Shown in pieces: positions 31,309 to 44,321 of a stretch of 52,557 nucleotides of DNA (position 1 is the first letter of the stretch; each line of letters opens with the position of its first letter). Both the position numbers and the translations under genes were made by a program. The DNA comes from Cudoniella acicularis (Eukaryota > Ascomycota > Leotiomycetes > Helotiales > Helotiaceae). Location of the stretch: the NCBI GenBank assembly GCA_013054445.1, contig JAAMPI010000198.1, positions 1-52,557 of the forward strand, read 5' to 3'. The notes beneath the pieces are model-generated. The model was not told where the DNA came from and did not search any database. It worked only from the letters and a program-made list of their open reading frames with translations.

Positions 31309-34084
31309 ATGAGGATCTCGATATCTTCTGCGGCCATCTTGGCCCTCTCATGGGCATCTGCAGCGCGAGCTGCTTGCTCTGCGAATTTGTTGGTAGACAA
31401 CTACTCCAACTATGCTAATCATCTTAATACTTTGGGACAATACACCAGTGGTGAGTGTCTCACATGGCAGATATTCCGGGGAGAAACTAATGTATTGGCA
31501 GATGATGGATCCATCCCAACCCTCGCAGTCGACCACACGAACAAACAAATCACGTTTACCTCGACCTCTGCAAGCTACTTCTACACGACTTTCGCCTGCG
31601 AACAAGCTACGACAGATAAATACAATGCGATTACCTTCTCACTGAAGGGCCCAGCGGGTGCACTCTTCACTCTCGAGCTGCAGACCTCGACGACTTGCTC
31701 CGCGGCATATACAAGTACATATTATCAGGTTTCTGGCGTGACGGGATCAACACAGACGTTTACGGTCCCGTTGAGCTCGTTCACAGGCGCAAATTTGAAT
31801 GCAATTCAAGGATTGGTCTTCGAGTCCTTCACCGTCAATGGAGCATGGGCAATTGGTGCAATTCAGTTGGTCTGCCCCGCTGCGGGGAGCGGCTCAGCAA
31901 CAACAAAAGCTTCAACTTCGAGCTCTGGGACGAAAACGACTACGCAAGCTGTTAGCACCTCAAAGTCTTCGTCAACTACAGTTTCCGTGGCGAAATCCTC
32001 ATCGTCGATCAGGTCTTCATCCACAGGTAAGGTCACGTCCTCGAGCGTCGTTGCGTCTTCTCCCACATTTGCTTTGGTATCCTCAATATTTGGCACTTTC
32101 TCACCCACAATCTCGTCTTCATCTCGCTCCAGTTCTAAATTATCCTCTACACTTGCTACTTCAACGTCGAGATCATCGATTGCCAGTTCGGCATCGGTAT
32201 CCTCATCTTCAAGCAGACCCTTATCATCAACCTCCTACCACTTGATTCTCATCTTCTAAATCCACAACAGGTTCACTGAGCTCCTCAGTCAGCAGCGCTC
32301 GAACTACGCTTCAGAGCTCCGTTAACAAGCAGCGATCGGCTAGTTCCACGGTATCCGCTCTAGCTGGATTATGCACGCCTCTTTTAATAGATGATTTCGC
32401 CTCCCAATCTAGGTTGACCTTTCTTTTCTACAACGCCATGTTACAGCCATCATCAGACGATGGTACAATGAAGGCTGTAGCTGGTGTAGCAGATTACAGC
32501 ACCTCTGTGATTGTTGCAAACAACCATGTCACATTGACTCCGGCGAATTCAGCTTCATACTGGTACTCCATGCTGGGCTGCGTCAACGCTGCCAATACTT
32601 ATGGCGGGATTGGCTTGACGATTCAAGCTGCTGCTGGCACAACACTTACGGTTGAGCTACAAACTGAAAGTGATTGTGGCTCGTCTAATCCAACTTTGAT
32701 CGATGTCACTTCTACACAACTCGGTTGGACTTTCGATGGAACAGAAAAATACTACACCATTCCATTTTCTCAGTTCTCTGGATTAGATATGAATCATCTT
32801 ATTGCAGTCCTTTTCAGTAGTTTGAGCAAACCCGCGACCTTCGGTCCCATTGCTTTCTATTGTGCTGGCACTACTCCTTCAGCTTATCCAATTCCAACAA
32901 CAGTTGCTGTCGTCGAGCCTAGTTCTACAATCCCAGCCACAGTTGGACCATCATCCTTTGTCATCGACACTTTTGGAAACGCTGATTCGAATAACCTCGG
33001 CTTCTGGCACGGCGGTGATGATACCACGACTTACACTCTCTCGAGCAACACGATGACCATCAACATGAAAGGCAACTCCGACCTCTCCTGGTATACTCAA
33101 ATTTCCAATAGCTGTTCGGACTTTACCGTCAATGCCAATAGCTACATTCACATCACCTACACAGGCAGCAACGCCTTCACTGTCGCTTTCCAGCAACACA
33201 ACCCAACTTGTAACGCCTCCGCAAATCCCTACCCCTATACTTGGGACTCCGTCGAAGCATCTCGCTACTCTAATTCCGCTAATACGGACATCTACGTTCC
33301 CATGTCCCACTTCGTAATAGATCAAACAAAGTCCATCGGTTTCGCGCTGAAAGGCTTTTACACAACTACACCCACCGTGATCTCTAAAATCGAGATCGTT
33401 TCCACTGTCCCATCGGGGTTCCTCGTTCCCTCAAAGCTCACAACAGCACCCCTCATCTTCGCCTGCACCCGCCCCAACTCCTTTGCCTTCGCCATTGACG
33501 ATGGAGATCCACAGTATGCCCAACGCATCGTACAATCCGTTGCTGCGGCCGGGATAAAAGTGACGTTCTTCACCGTCGGTGCAGCCCTAGTCGACCAGAG
33601 CACGAACCTGACAAATGTATACAAAAGCATGCTCGCGGCAGGGCACCAAGTAGCATACCACTCGTTCACGCATCCACCCATGGAGGGACTACCCAGCCTC
33701 GCAGCCATCGACTGGGAGCTCAACAACGACATCGCAGCCGTGTCCTCTCAGCTCGGCATGTCATCGATATATTTCCGCCCACCCTTCGGGACAGAAGGCG
33801 CACGAATCCGCCAGCGTCTCGCGGCTCTTATCCCAGGAGCTCAGTTCATCGAGTGGAGCGTCGACGTGCAGGATTGGCTATGGGCACTCACGTCAACGCC
33901 GGAAAATCAGATCACTAATTTTCAGGCGAATGTCAATAGCGGGGGCAATTTGGTCGTTATGCATTATTTGTATAATACGACGGTAAGCTATCTACCGCAG
34001 TTTATTCAGATTGCGAAGGCGACGGGGAAGCAGTTGATGAGGGTGGATCAGTGTCTTGAGGACCCGAATGCGCCGCCGTTGTAG
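31309..34084 (+). CDS. Secreted multi-module CE4 polysaccharide (chitin) deacetylase-like protein
   Basis: The signal peptide begins MRISISSAAILALSWASA. With exon 1 at 31309-32026 and exon 2 at 32271-34084 the protein is 843 residues. Three similar beta-rich modules precede the catalytic domain: about 21-190, 273-440 (compare GALFTLELQTSTTC with GTTLTVELQTESDC) and 469-623; the first two are joined by a Ser/Thr linker. The NodB (CE4) domain, about 640-830, has FAIDDGD (motif 1, usual TFDDG), HSFTHP (metal His pair), RPPFGTEG (motif 3), DVQDW (motif 4) and VVMHYLY (motif 5), so the metal and base residues are kept. CE4 enzymes remove N-acetyl groups from chitin or acetyl groups from other glycans. 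The proposed 244-nt intron is itself largely open and Ser-rich, so a frameshift near 32250 is the alternative. Confidence 0.85.
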
Positions 34085-35276
34085 ATGTGGGTGTGGGTTA
34101 AAATGGAAGCGAGGGGCTTGGTAGAGAACACGAAATAAAAGTAATGTTTTGTACTAAAAAGTTATAGTTTGTACCCTAAGTATGCACTAACGAATTACGA
34201 AACCTATAAGAGTCTAATTGCATCATGTTTTTCTTGGACTGAAACAATTCTGGTGCCCATCAGCGGAGAATTGTTGTGACAGGCTCTGTTCTTTTCATAT
34301 ACCTTTTTCCTTTATCTGTTCCGGGGTTCAGGTCTAAACTCTCAGAAACCCCTCTTCTCCTTTATACGAGCTTATCTCTACCGTTAGACCTCTCAATTTC
34401 TAGTACTTAGTCCTTTCTCACTTATCCCACGCACCGCAGAAGTTATGAAAACACTCGAAATAAAAAAGAAATAACTAACAATGAAGAACTCAATTAAAAT
34501 TGTTAAACAACTAGGAGGTTCTTATAATAATTATTCTACATGAGCATTTTCTCCTTGCTTAATTTAAAGGTGTTTAAGTTTTGAAGTGTTTTTCGTCAGG
34601 CACATGATGCGTCAATTTAAGAGTAATACGGTGTGTGGGAGGGATGCTTGAGCAGATCGCAAGCAACAAATAAATTTCTCTGTGGCCATATATTATGTAT
34701 AAAAAACTTGAAGCAAGCTGTAAGTGTTACTCGGGGTCAGAGAGATTGCGACAGTGTGCGTGGCTCTCTTTGTGCATAGCTAAACTACAGAGCGTTGAAT
34801 ACATGTGAGTGAGGCCAGCATCCCTGGTGCCCCTTTTCCAAATCTCGCTTTATAGTATTAGACGCCTTGGCCCCGAGTTATCTAGGACGTTGTGACAAGG
34901 AAAACTATCTTCTCTAGAACTTTATTCTCGCAGGGTACAAGACACCTTCTGGATCTCTTTCCACAACGGTGTTTAAAATGAGACTGCTCACTCGACTATG
35001 CGGTAGTCTGTGCTATCGATTCAACTACAACACCTCAAAAAAAGAAGTTGAATATTTGAAATTTTGTGTCACCTATGTCCATTTGCTCATTTAAGAGGAT
35101 TCTCTTCTTCAGATTGAGTTTCTAAATTCCATTGATTGGTCAAATACACCAAAAATATCTAGCAAAAAGAAAGTAAACAAAGCCCCCATTCGTTTAAAAC
35201 CAGTCATGACTCGTTACATCGCAAGAAAATCCGATATACAAACGCCTAACCAACAAAACATCTTAAACTCAAAACT
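34085..35276. other. Intergenic, convergent 3' regions
   Basis: The deacetylase (plus) and polyketide synthase (minus) end toward each other. The interval is AT-rich with no supported ORF and no repeat that I could identify. Confidence 0.5.
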
Positions 35277-38200
35277 CTACTCTAAAGCCTTCTTCATAAT
35301 AGCCGCAAGCACTTTAACCCCCTCCCCAGACATAATTGAGAAATGATTCACATCATCCACCGTCTCAACAACCACCTCCGAACCAAGCAAGCTATCCCAA
35401 CCATTTGGCCCAAAATCAGTCCTATTATTCAACAACCACTTCATTTCCTTCGGATCATCATCTCTCATAACGGGTCTTGGACTATCAGGAAATTTGCAAA
35501 CGCCATCACGAGCCCAGATGATGCAAGTTCTCGGCGCGCGTCCGGTCGCAAACGGTTTCGCTCGATACAAATCCAAGGAGTCCACGAAAGCTAAGAAATG
35601 TGGAAGTAGCCAAGACGGTGGTGGGCCGTCGCCAAAGAGCCCGATGCTGGAGAAGAAGTCGTATAAGCGAGGAGGCAGCTTTTCCAATCCGATCGGGAAC
35701 GGCGAGTCGATGAGGATCAAGCGCTCAACTTTCTCGCCCAAACGGTCTAACTCCTGCGCGGCGTCAAAAGCGCAGATTCCACCTGCAGACCAGCCGCCGA
35801 GGTAATAGGGACCATGGGGTTGGCGGCGGCGGATCTCGGAGAGGTAGACGGGGGTGAGGGATGAGAGGTCGCCTTTCATGTCTTGTGGTGTTTTCATGTA
35901 AGGGCAGTTGAGGCCGTAGACGGCGGTGGCGGGGGAGATTCGAGGGAGGGGTGCGTAAGAGGTTGCGGAACCGGAGCCGTCGGGGAAGAGGAAGAGGGTC
36001 TTGGTGGAGGATTTGGGATGGCCTTGTAGAAGTAACGATGTTGCTGGAGGGATTGTTTCGTTGCTGGTGATGTTCTTCTTCTCCTCGTTAAGCGTGATGA
36101 CTTGTTTTTGAGGAGAAATGGCTTGGGTTTTTGGCTTCAGCCCAAGCGCTGCTTCAATTTCGTCAAGGGAGTGGTTGTCAGCAAGCAAGCTTGAAGGCAG
36201 TTCCATTTCAAACTCGTCGCGCAATCTCGCGAGAATTGTCAGGGACAAAAGCGAATCCATGCCTATCTCTCCAAAATCCAGCGATTCCGTGAGCTCGGTT
36301 TCGAGTATTCCGACTTCTTCAGCAATGGTGCAACGAATGACGCTCATGATATTGATTTTGTCTCCGTCTACATCTGTCTGATCAGTATCTTCGTCATCGG
36401 ACATAGCTGAGGTGGAATCTGGTGGGGTTGGTGAGAGGGCCGAATCACTGCTTGGCGATGGTAAAAGAAATGTTGACAGGTCTGCAACTGTTAGAAATTC
36501 GGAGAATAGCGAGCCTTCAACTTCAAGCCCGAGCTCTCCACGCAATCTACTTGCAATGTTCAAAGAGAGAAGCGAGTCAATGCCGAAATCTGCGAAGCTG
36601 GTATCCGGTGTGAGTTCCGATGGATTCGCACCGGCTTCTTCTCCGACGATTCTCAGGATTTGCGTAAAGACAGAAGTTTCATCTGGCATGGAAGATTTCG
36701 GAGGTAGTATGGCCGTGGTTTTCGAAGACGAAGAATAAGACTTCTTTGCAGTCTTTACTTCAAGTGTCGTCTTAGAAATCGACCGAGGCTTGCTTTCAGT
36801 TTTTATTGACGACTTTGATGACACTTCAGTTGTGATTTTCTTGGGTAAGAGGTTATCGAGGACATTGCGAGGCACGCCTTGAAACTATTCGGTGTCAAAT
36901 TATGTATGTGCAGAAGTTGGGGACTATCTCACTTTAACACCCTCGTAAAGCGCAACAACATCGTCGCCATAAAAAATATAGACGTCTCCAGCATGCATCG
37001 ACCCGCCGATATTTTGCATCCGGACGTACGTCTGGTAAGTCTTGCCACGGAAAAATCGTGTCGAACATCTCATTGCGTCCCAACCATGATTAATGAACAC
37101 TTGACGCTTGGAATCGACACCATCGTTGGCATTCATTACAAATCCCGCCAGGTGACCAAGACTATCAATCCAATAAGGGCTCAAGTAATGATTCTCTTCC
37201 TCTTTAGTGGTTTGAAATTGGACTTTCGCCGTAGCTTCAAGCTCCCCACTATCGAGTATGACTTCCTGCATACCTCGGTAGCACGATCCGTATTCAACGA
37301 GGGCGCTAAAGAGCTTGTAAGCAAGACCACGTTTGATTTTGTGGCTATCGCCATCGTCGACGCCCTGACCAAGGCATTTGATTCGGCTTCGTATGAGGTA
37401 AGCGTTGCGTTTCCAGTCTTTTAGCCAAGTTCCAGTGTCTTCAAGTCTGACGTTGCAAGTTGCATGGCTAATCGTCTTTTTGCCGTCCGCAGTAATGCTG
37501 TAGATATTGATTGAGATACGCTGAGTGGTCCAGTTAGCGGATGCTGAAGCCCTGAATAGCTGCGGACCACCTCCAGTCGCAATCAAAGGCTTCATAACAT
37601 TCATGTCGGATACATTCATTCCAGTTTCTTTCGTATTCTCATACCTTACCCGGAAAAGATAATCGGCAATAGTCAAAGCAACATCTGCATAGAGGGACTT
37701 CTTAAATCAGCATTATGTCAGCCGCAGCTCAGAAATGGACTTACTGAAGGACACAGAGCAGATCCATTAACCACATGCCCCTGTATCACGCCTGTCAAGG
37801 TTGGATGATGAAGGTCCGATTCGATGACAAGGGTCGATTTCTCGTTGCCAAATTGCTGCTCAATCACTTTCTGAACCGAAGCTGTGGAAAGTGTAGAGAT
37901 TTCTAACTCGGAACGATCCGAAGTTAGTTTTTCATCCCCTTTCGTCAGGCAGAAATCATTTTTGTACTGAATCCAATAGTTCTTACTATCCCAGTTGTAG
38001 GAAGGAAGCTGTAGAACTTCGAGCGAGTCTTTGAAGTCACGGTGATACTCGTTCCAGTGAAGGTCTAGCCCTGCCAAATAAAGGGACGACAGACTTTCGG
38101 AGAGAACTTTCCAAGTATCTGCGCCACGTCGGAGTGATGGTAAAGTAGTTGTATCTTGACCAATCGCTGCTCGGACCATGTTCGAGCAAATTGAGTGAGC

Positions 38201-41200
38201 TCCTATCTCAACCCAAATATTCCTATCGCTGATAATGCCAGCACTTTGTGCAGACAACAATGCCCCTTGGAAGTTTACCACTTCTCTACAGGCACGGGTC
38301 AAATAGGACGGGCCAAGGATCCCCTTCTCGTATATCACCTTGGCAAGCAAGGGAGATATGTAAGGTATTGCTGGTTTGTGAAATGACACAGACTGTGCCG
38401 CCAACTCGAAATCGTGTAGAATGTCATCAATCTGAGATGAGTGGAAAGCAAACGGTACCTCGAGCGTTTTGCAGACAATATTTTGGGTCCCAAAAACATT
38501 TGAAAGAAGATCAATCTCTTCGTTGGTCCCACTGAGCACAATCTCATTTGTGCTATTGATACAAGCGATCTCGCAATTCGATTGTACCATTTGAGAGCGG
38601 AGGGATTTCAGGGAAGTTTTGACAGCAAGCATGGAATGTGTTCCAATACTGCAACGTTCTTCCAAGAGCCGAGCTCTGGTACCGACAAGGAATATGGCAT
38701 CACTAGCTGATATCACACCGGCCGTTTGAAGTGCTGCGTACTCTCCTAAACTGTGGCCGATAACTGCAGTTGGACAGACTCCCCAGGATACCCAAATTTG
38801 GCCAGCGCCATCTGCACACAAGCAGTGCCAATTTGAGAAACGACTGGCCCTACTTCCTTAAGACTGGCAATGGTACCATCAACAAGAAGCAAAAAGGACG
38901 GGAATCCCTGGCTTTGCGCCATGCGGTCGAAACGTTGGAGCTGCGTTCGAAACTGGGTGATGTTTTCAAATAATTGACGTGCAATTCCCGCATACAAAGC
39001 TCCTTGGCCTGTAAATACGAATTTAACTTCAGGAACTTTCGAGGGAATCGGAACAGGCTTCATATCTTCCCGTGATGCAAAGTTGTTTAGTGAAGCTTTT
39101 ATTGATGGGAGATCATGACCACTAACTATAACTCGGTAGTTGTGATGCATGCGGCGGGCAGTTGAAGTGTATGCCAGAGATGATAGTGATATTTCCGGGT
39201 TTTTGGTAATAAAATCCACTAAAGCTTCGACATTTTTCTGGACTGAAATCTTGCTTTTGCCAGAGATAGCCACCAAATGACAAGTTCGAGACTCGGTATG
39301 ATTAACTCCAGGAAGCTTCGTGGCATCTTGAAGCAGCAGGGCAGTATTTCCCCCGGCTGCACTAAAGTTGTTCAAAAACACAGTCCGCTTCCCGTTCCCT
39401 CGTTGCGGTCGTTTCCACAGGGTGGGTTCCAACGCAATGTTGACATTTCGCTCCTTGAGGTCGGTCGGAAAATTGTGATTTATTTTGGTTTTGATACCAC
39501 AGTGTGGTGGGATTTCGTTTTGCTCCATCATCTTCAGAACCTTAATCAAAGAAGTTACTCCAGATGCTGATTCTGCGTGGCCGACATTTGCTTTGACTGA
39601 TCCAAGGTGAAGTGGATTTTCAGATCCACGTTTTCCAGGCGCAAATACATCCAGCACAGAGTTCATTTCGACAGCATCGCCTGTCTGTGTTCCGGTTCCA
39701 TGCATCTCAATATAACTCACGTCCAAAGGATCAACGTTCGCGGACGCGAGCATTTTGTTGAATATGAAGGCTTGAGCTCCCACATGAGGTCGAGTCATTC
39801 TGTGAATTAAGTCAGCATGACGATAATTGCGACTTGGAAAATAATAAACTTACGAGTCTGCCTCTGCCGAATGGTTCGTATATACCCCAAGGATTACTCC
39901 TTTGATAGGATCGTTATCGGCTTCCGCGTCCTCCAACCTCTTCAAAATGATAGTGCCAACCGCATCAGCCCTGCAATAACCATCTGCACTGTCATCGAAC
40001 GTATTGCAATTGCCGGTCGTCGAAAGGAAATGCCCACGATCAAGACCCGCAAAGTTGTCGGGATTTGTCATAACATTTGTACCTCCCGCAATTGCGGTAT
40101 CGCAATCACCCCTCCATATTGAATTGCAAGCCATATGGATAGCAGCAAAGCTTGACGAGCACGCTGTATCAACACTGAAACTGGGTCCACTGAACTTAAA
40201 ATGGTAGTTGATTCGGCCGGGCGTGAATGCACGGTTCCCTCCAGGTATGAAATAAGTGTCAACATTTTGACCACTATTCACTTCTCTGTAATCATCACTA
40301 GTCATGCCGTAGAAAATTCCAACTCGATTCCTTTGCGATGATGACGTTCTATTTGGTACAAACCCAGCCATTTCAAGGGCCTCGTAGGCGGTGGTAATTG
40401 CCAATCGCTGTCCTGGATCAGTATTGGCAGACTCTCGTGGTGACATATTGAAAAATCGAGCGTCAAACAATCCTGGCTTCTCAATGAAACAGCCATACTG
40501 AACCTTGCTGGTATTCTTCGTTTGGCCAGCGGGGTCATGGTGGGTTTCGACGTCAAACCGATCTTCTGGGATTTTCCGATGAACATCAAGGCCCTTGTGT
40601 AAGATTTCCCAAAACTTGTCCAGATTCTCGGCATCAGGAAATCTCCCAGAATATCCAACTATTGCTATCTTTGATTGATTTGACTTGTTGCTGGGACTTG
40701 AAGATTCAGTTTTCACAGGCTTAGTCGTACACGAGTGGTTAATTGTCGTGTTTAATATGGTATGTTGCGAGAGTGTTGAAGCGAGGCTGTTTGCCGCAGA
40801 TGTGAAAATTGGAAAGATGCTGACTTGTGAGGTGGGAGATGAAAAGCAAGGGTTGACTGCACTCTCTTGGAGTACCTTGTCCCAACGAAGTTGATCTATC
40901 AAAACGCTTCTTAGCACGACTCGTAGAAGAGATTTGTAGTCGGATGCAAGAATTGGCTGCCCTGTTGCGCTAGAAAGGAGTGGGAATTTTGATCCATAAG
41001 AAGACAGAATGTCCTGATTGGGCGGTGTCAAAATTGCTTCGATGTCGGCCGATCCGTATATGTGAGATGCATGGTATGGAGCATTGATCGGAAGCTTGAT
41101 AGGTTTCAAAGTTGCCAGGAGCTCCGACTCCAATAGTTGCTCAAGAATCGCTGAGGGGCCGCTGACTGTTACGTTTGTGAACGTAACAGCGCTCACATAT

Positions 41201-41939
41201 GGTCTGGAGCTCTTTGGAAGACCCTGATATTGTCAACAAGAGATTCGTGATCAACGATTTCGAAGCAGGGAGAATCACCTTTTGTATCGAGAATGTTTCA
41301 AGAATAGCGATAGCCTGTGCTTCGTGTATTCCTACTATCACTGACCACACAGGTGAGGCTTTTGATATGTTCTCAATATCATTGCGTGCCTCAGACGACC
41401 TCAAACCCGTACGAAATGCAACAGCCACCGCTTCAATAGCTGCAGGAAGAAGCTCAGGAATCGTCTGGGAAGTGCTTATGGCTGCGGCTGCGAAAGCTCC
41501 TGTGCAAAGTCCCAATGCATAGCTGTTTGAACAGTTCGGGTATTGTTGAGATCCTTCACTGTAACATCTATCTGCTGTTAGAACTTGTAATGAACGGGTG
41601 AGACGATCCGCGACAAAGGATAGAGGATGCTCTTCGGGTATTGAGGAAGTACCTTATGAAGCAAGCAAGTTGATTTATGCACAATAGAGCGAGCCCAAGA
41701 GCCGGGTTGGTCTCTATTTCGCCGCGTCGGGCCAACAGATCAAGGAGAGAAGTAAATCGCGGGAATTGATCTTGCTGAACTGCCGAGAGACGTGATATTT
41801 CGACACGGAGTGCATGTGTTACACGGCCAAAGAAAGACGTTAAAAGAGCATTTCCATCCACGTGCAAAAGATGCCGCAAATCTGCCACAGGGGCGTTGGT
41901 CTGATCTCCGAAGACAAATATCTGGCAGTGTTTTTCCAT
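35277..41939 (-). CDS. Non-reducing polyketide synthase, SAT-KS-MAT-PT-ACP-ACP-TE
   Basis: Six exons: 41939-41653, 41567-41279, 41223-39854, 39799-37745, 37700-36933 and 36884-35277. Start is MEKHCQIFVFGDQT; upstream in-frame codons lack ATG. Domains: SAT (GLCTGAFAAAA); KS from about residue 377 (DTACSSS, HGTGTQTGD, VKANVGHAES); MAT (FTGQG, GHSLGEYAAL); product template (catalytic His in GHVVNGSALCPS, Asp in YWIDSLGH); two ACPs (GIDSLLSL about Ser1694, GMDSLLSL about Ser1801); TE/Claisen cyclase (GWSAGGI). TE text (LPPRLYDFFSSIGLFG) and the double ACP resemble naphthopyrone/tetrahydroxynaphthalene synthases, so an aromatic naphthalene-type product is my inference. One base is missing at 38794-38799 in MAT (MALAK|WVSWGV). 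All other exon phases fit with exactly one base added, giving 2125 residues. Confidence 0.93.
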
Positions 41940-44321
41940 GTTGAACAATGGTAACTAGGCTAGCTGTCATATGGGAAAACCAGTTTTGTTCCTTCGTAGG
42001 AAAGGAATATATAAGTCTGGTGACATGTCACGGCATTCTTGCTCCCCAATCTCCACCTCCAGTGAACCTCTACCACTTTCGAAATAGTGAGTCTAGCAGA
42101 TACCGGGATAAGCTTCATCAACCCAGACCGGAATTCCCAATGCGGCAGGAGAATTCTAGACCACAATATGCAATTGACGAGTCATTGTAGTACAATATCA
42201 TTTGAAACATTACCCGAAGTTCAACTCAAGACACTTGCTTTCAGGGTGTAGGAAAATCTCAAATATTTTACCCGAAAACAAGTATGTCGGTACCCTTGTG
42301 AATGAAGGCATGCTGTCATGCTGTTATGCTGGGGCCTGCAGCAATATCTGGTCTTCTGTCATTGCCTCCACGACCCATGGTTCATAGTCGAACTCGGAGC
42401 TCCGCGCGAACTATGGCCCGAAGCCTGCATTTGACAGTTGGAACATCGTCTCTTGAAACGCGGTCACGCTTCTACTCAATATCGCCATTTCCGTTGAATA
42501 AAGATCTCCTGAATCTCAGTCAGTTCTTTGTCATTTCTCTGTCTGGTATCCACGCACACAACCTACGGAGTGAGAGAGGAGCAAGGATGCGAAGAGTTTT
42601 GCCACATGTGGTAGAGGCTAGATTTCGTCAGCCTAATTGGATAACGTTACTTCAACGCATCGCCAAGAATCCAGTCGTGAAAGCCAATGGCAGTTGTATC
42701 GATAAAGAATGAAGTCTCATGGAGGATTTTGTACCGGTGTGAGATGTTCCGTAGAGGTTCGGGAGTTGACCAACAGGTGTTGTTTTATGCCAAGCGAGTT
42801 TCGGGATTTACCCACCCCCTATTTCCATAAACCTACCCCACGTGAGGCACATCTACCTCCCCATTAACCTGCAAATCGAAAATTTTAAACTTGAAACTCT
42901 AACTATTATGTTGCAAGAACAAGGTTTTGTGCAAATACTTAGTTTAATTTAGTGTGCTACCTAAATTGTTGAAAAAATGAATTAAAAACTTATGCGACAG
43001 AGCTATGTCTCTATATTCTTTACGCTTGCATTCTCATCTGTATTAGGCGCAAATGTTTTCCTGCCATTAGTTAAGTTCTTTTATAACTTAAAGGATTTCT
43101 CCGAACCACTAGGTTGTTCTGGCATATGTTTAATAAAAAGGAAATTTTAATTCAATTATTTACAACTCCCTTTACTGCTAATATTTTATACAAATATTTT
43201 CTATTAGTTCAGAGTAGTACTTGAAATTAGGAAACGCAAACTTGATATAAAAATGTAAATTAATAAAGAGCAAACTAGATATAATAATCTAGAATGATAT
43301 CCGGAAGCTCGGTAAAGAATCTAAAAGTAGTCACATGAATTTTCTTTGTGTACTTGTATAAATTCATAAATATTTCCCAACTATAATATCTTATGTTAGC
43401 AATATCCTCTGCGAAAAAAAAAATTGCCTAATGTATTTGAAATTCCCCTTCGAAAACAATATCACACAGGCAGGTGATCAAACAGGGGTGCAGCGTGCCC
43501 GTGATGTTCCATTTTGCGGGGTGCGTCAAAGATGATTTAGCCGCAAAGTTTGACTTTAAGTTCCTATATAGTTGACCAAAAAACACCTAAAACTATATTG
43601 CATACATTTGCTATCAGGTCAAAGGTAGTTGTCTTCTATAATTGGAGGTTTCAAAGACGCAAAATATTTGCTGAATTATAGGAGAATAACCCCCCGTAAT
43701 ATTCTGAAAAACTGAAATCCGTTTATCTTATTACTTCAGGAGAAATATATAGAAAATACTGAACCACCACGGAGATCCGCCACCACACATCATCAATCCA
43801 CTTGAAAATGCCCTTTATATCTACCACAAAACAAAAGTTCCTTCTCTCACTTCTGGTTCCTCACCCCTTCCTCCCCTGCACCACCCTCGCTACCAAACCA
43901 CAACCCTGGCTAAAAATCTTGCATCTACCGGATCCAACTCAACCACGCAACAAGGCAGTTCTTAATGCATCCAAATCCTCCAACCGGTACTTGCTGCAGC
44001 CTATACCAAACATGTCGCTTCCCACCCGTGTTTCGCACGGAGGTCCACATTCTCAAACCTGGACATGTACATATACCGTTGAACTCCGAGATAATGTGTA
44101 CTGTACAGGTGGCATATGCGAGTTGCCGGTGACATGAAGATATGTCATGCGGCTCGGTGATACGGGTGCATAAACTGGTGGACTGGTTCCCCATTGAGAA
44201 GGTGGTGACCTGGCCGCCTTCAATGATGTTGAGACTTGAAGTCTGGAACAAACAGAACAATTAATTTCAGGAGACACTCACGAAAATTCTTTGTTGGGAG
44301 AAATCAAGAATTTTGAGCAAA
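41940..44321. promoter_or_regulatory. Divergent region between polyketide synthase and monooxygenase
   Basis: These 2.4 kb separate two head-to-head genes and should hold both promoters. Long stretches are AT-rich (42890-43760). ORFs at 42302-42712 (plus), 43802-44137 (plus) and 43925-44260 (minus) overlap one another, lack family resemblance and are interrupted in alternative frames. A short minus-strand patch near 42630-42720 (ETSFFIDTTAIGFHDWI) looks protein-like and may be a remnant of a lost cluster gene. Confidence 0.4.

Noticed and set aside
39277..42190. Plus-strand ORFs of up to about 100 codons opposite the polyketide synthase
   Set aside because: They are antisense shadows of conserved KS/SAT coding sequence, with no domain and no start context.
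43802..44260. Opposed ORFs just upstream of the monooxygenase
   Set aside because: Neither has a recognised domain, they overlap each other fully, and both break in neighbouring frames; treated as promoter-region noise.
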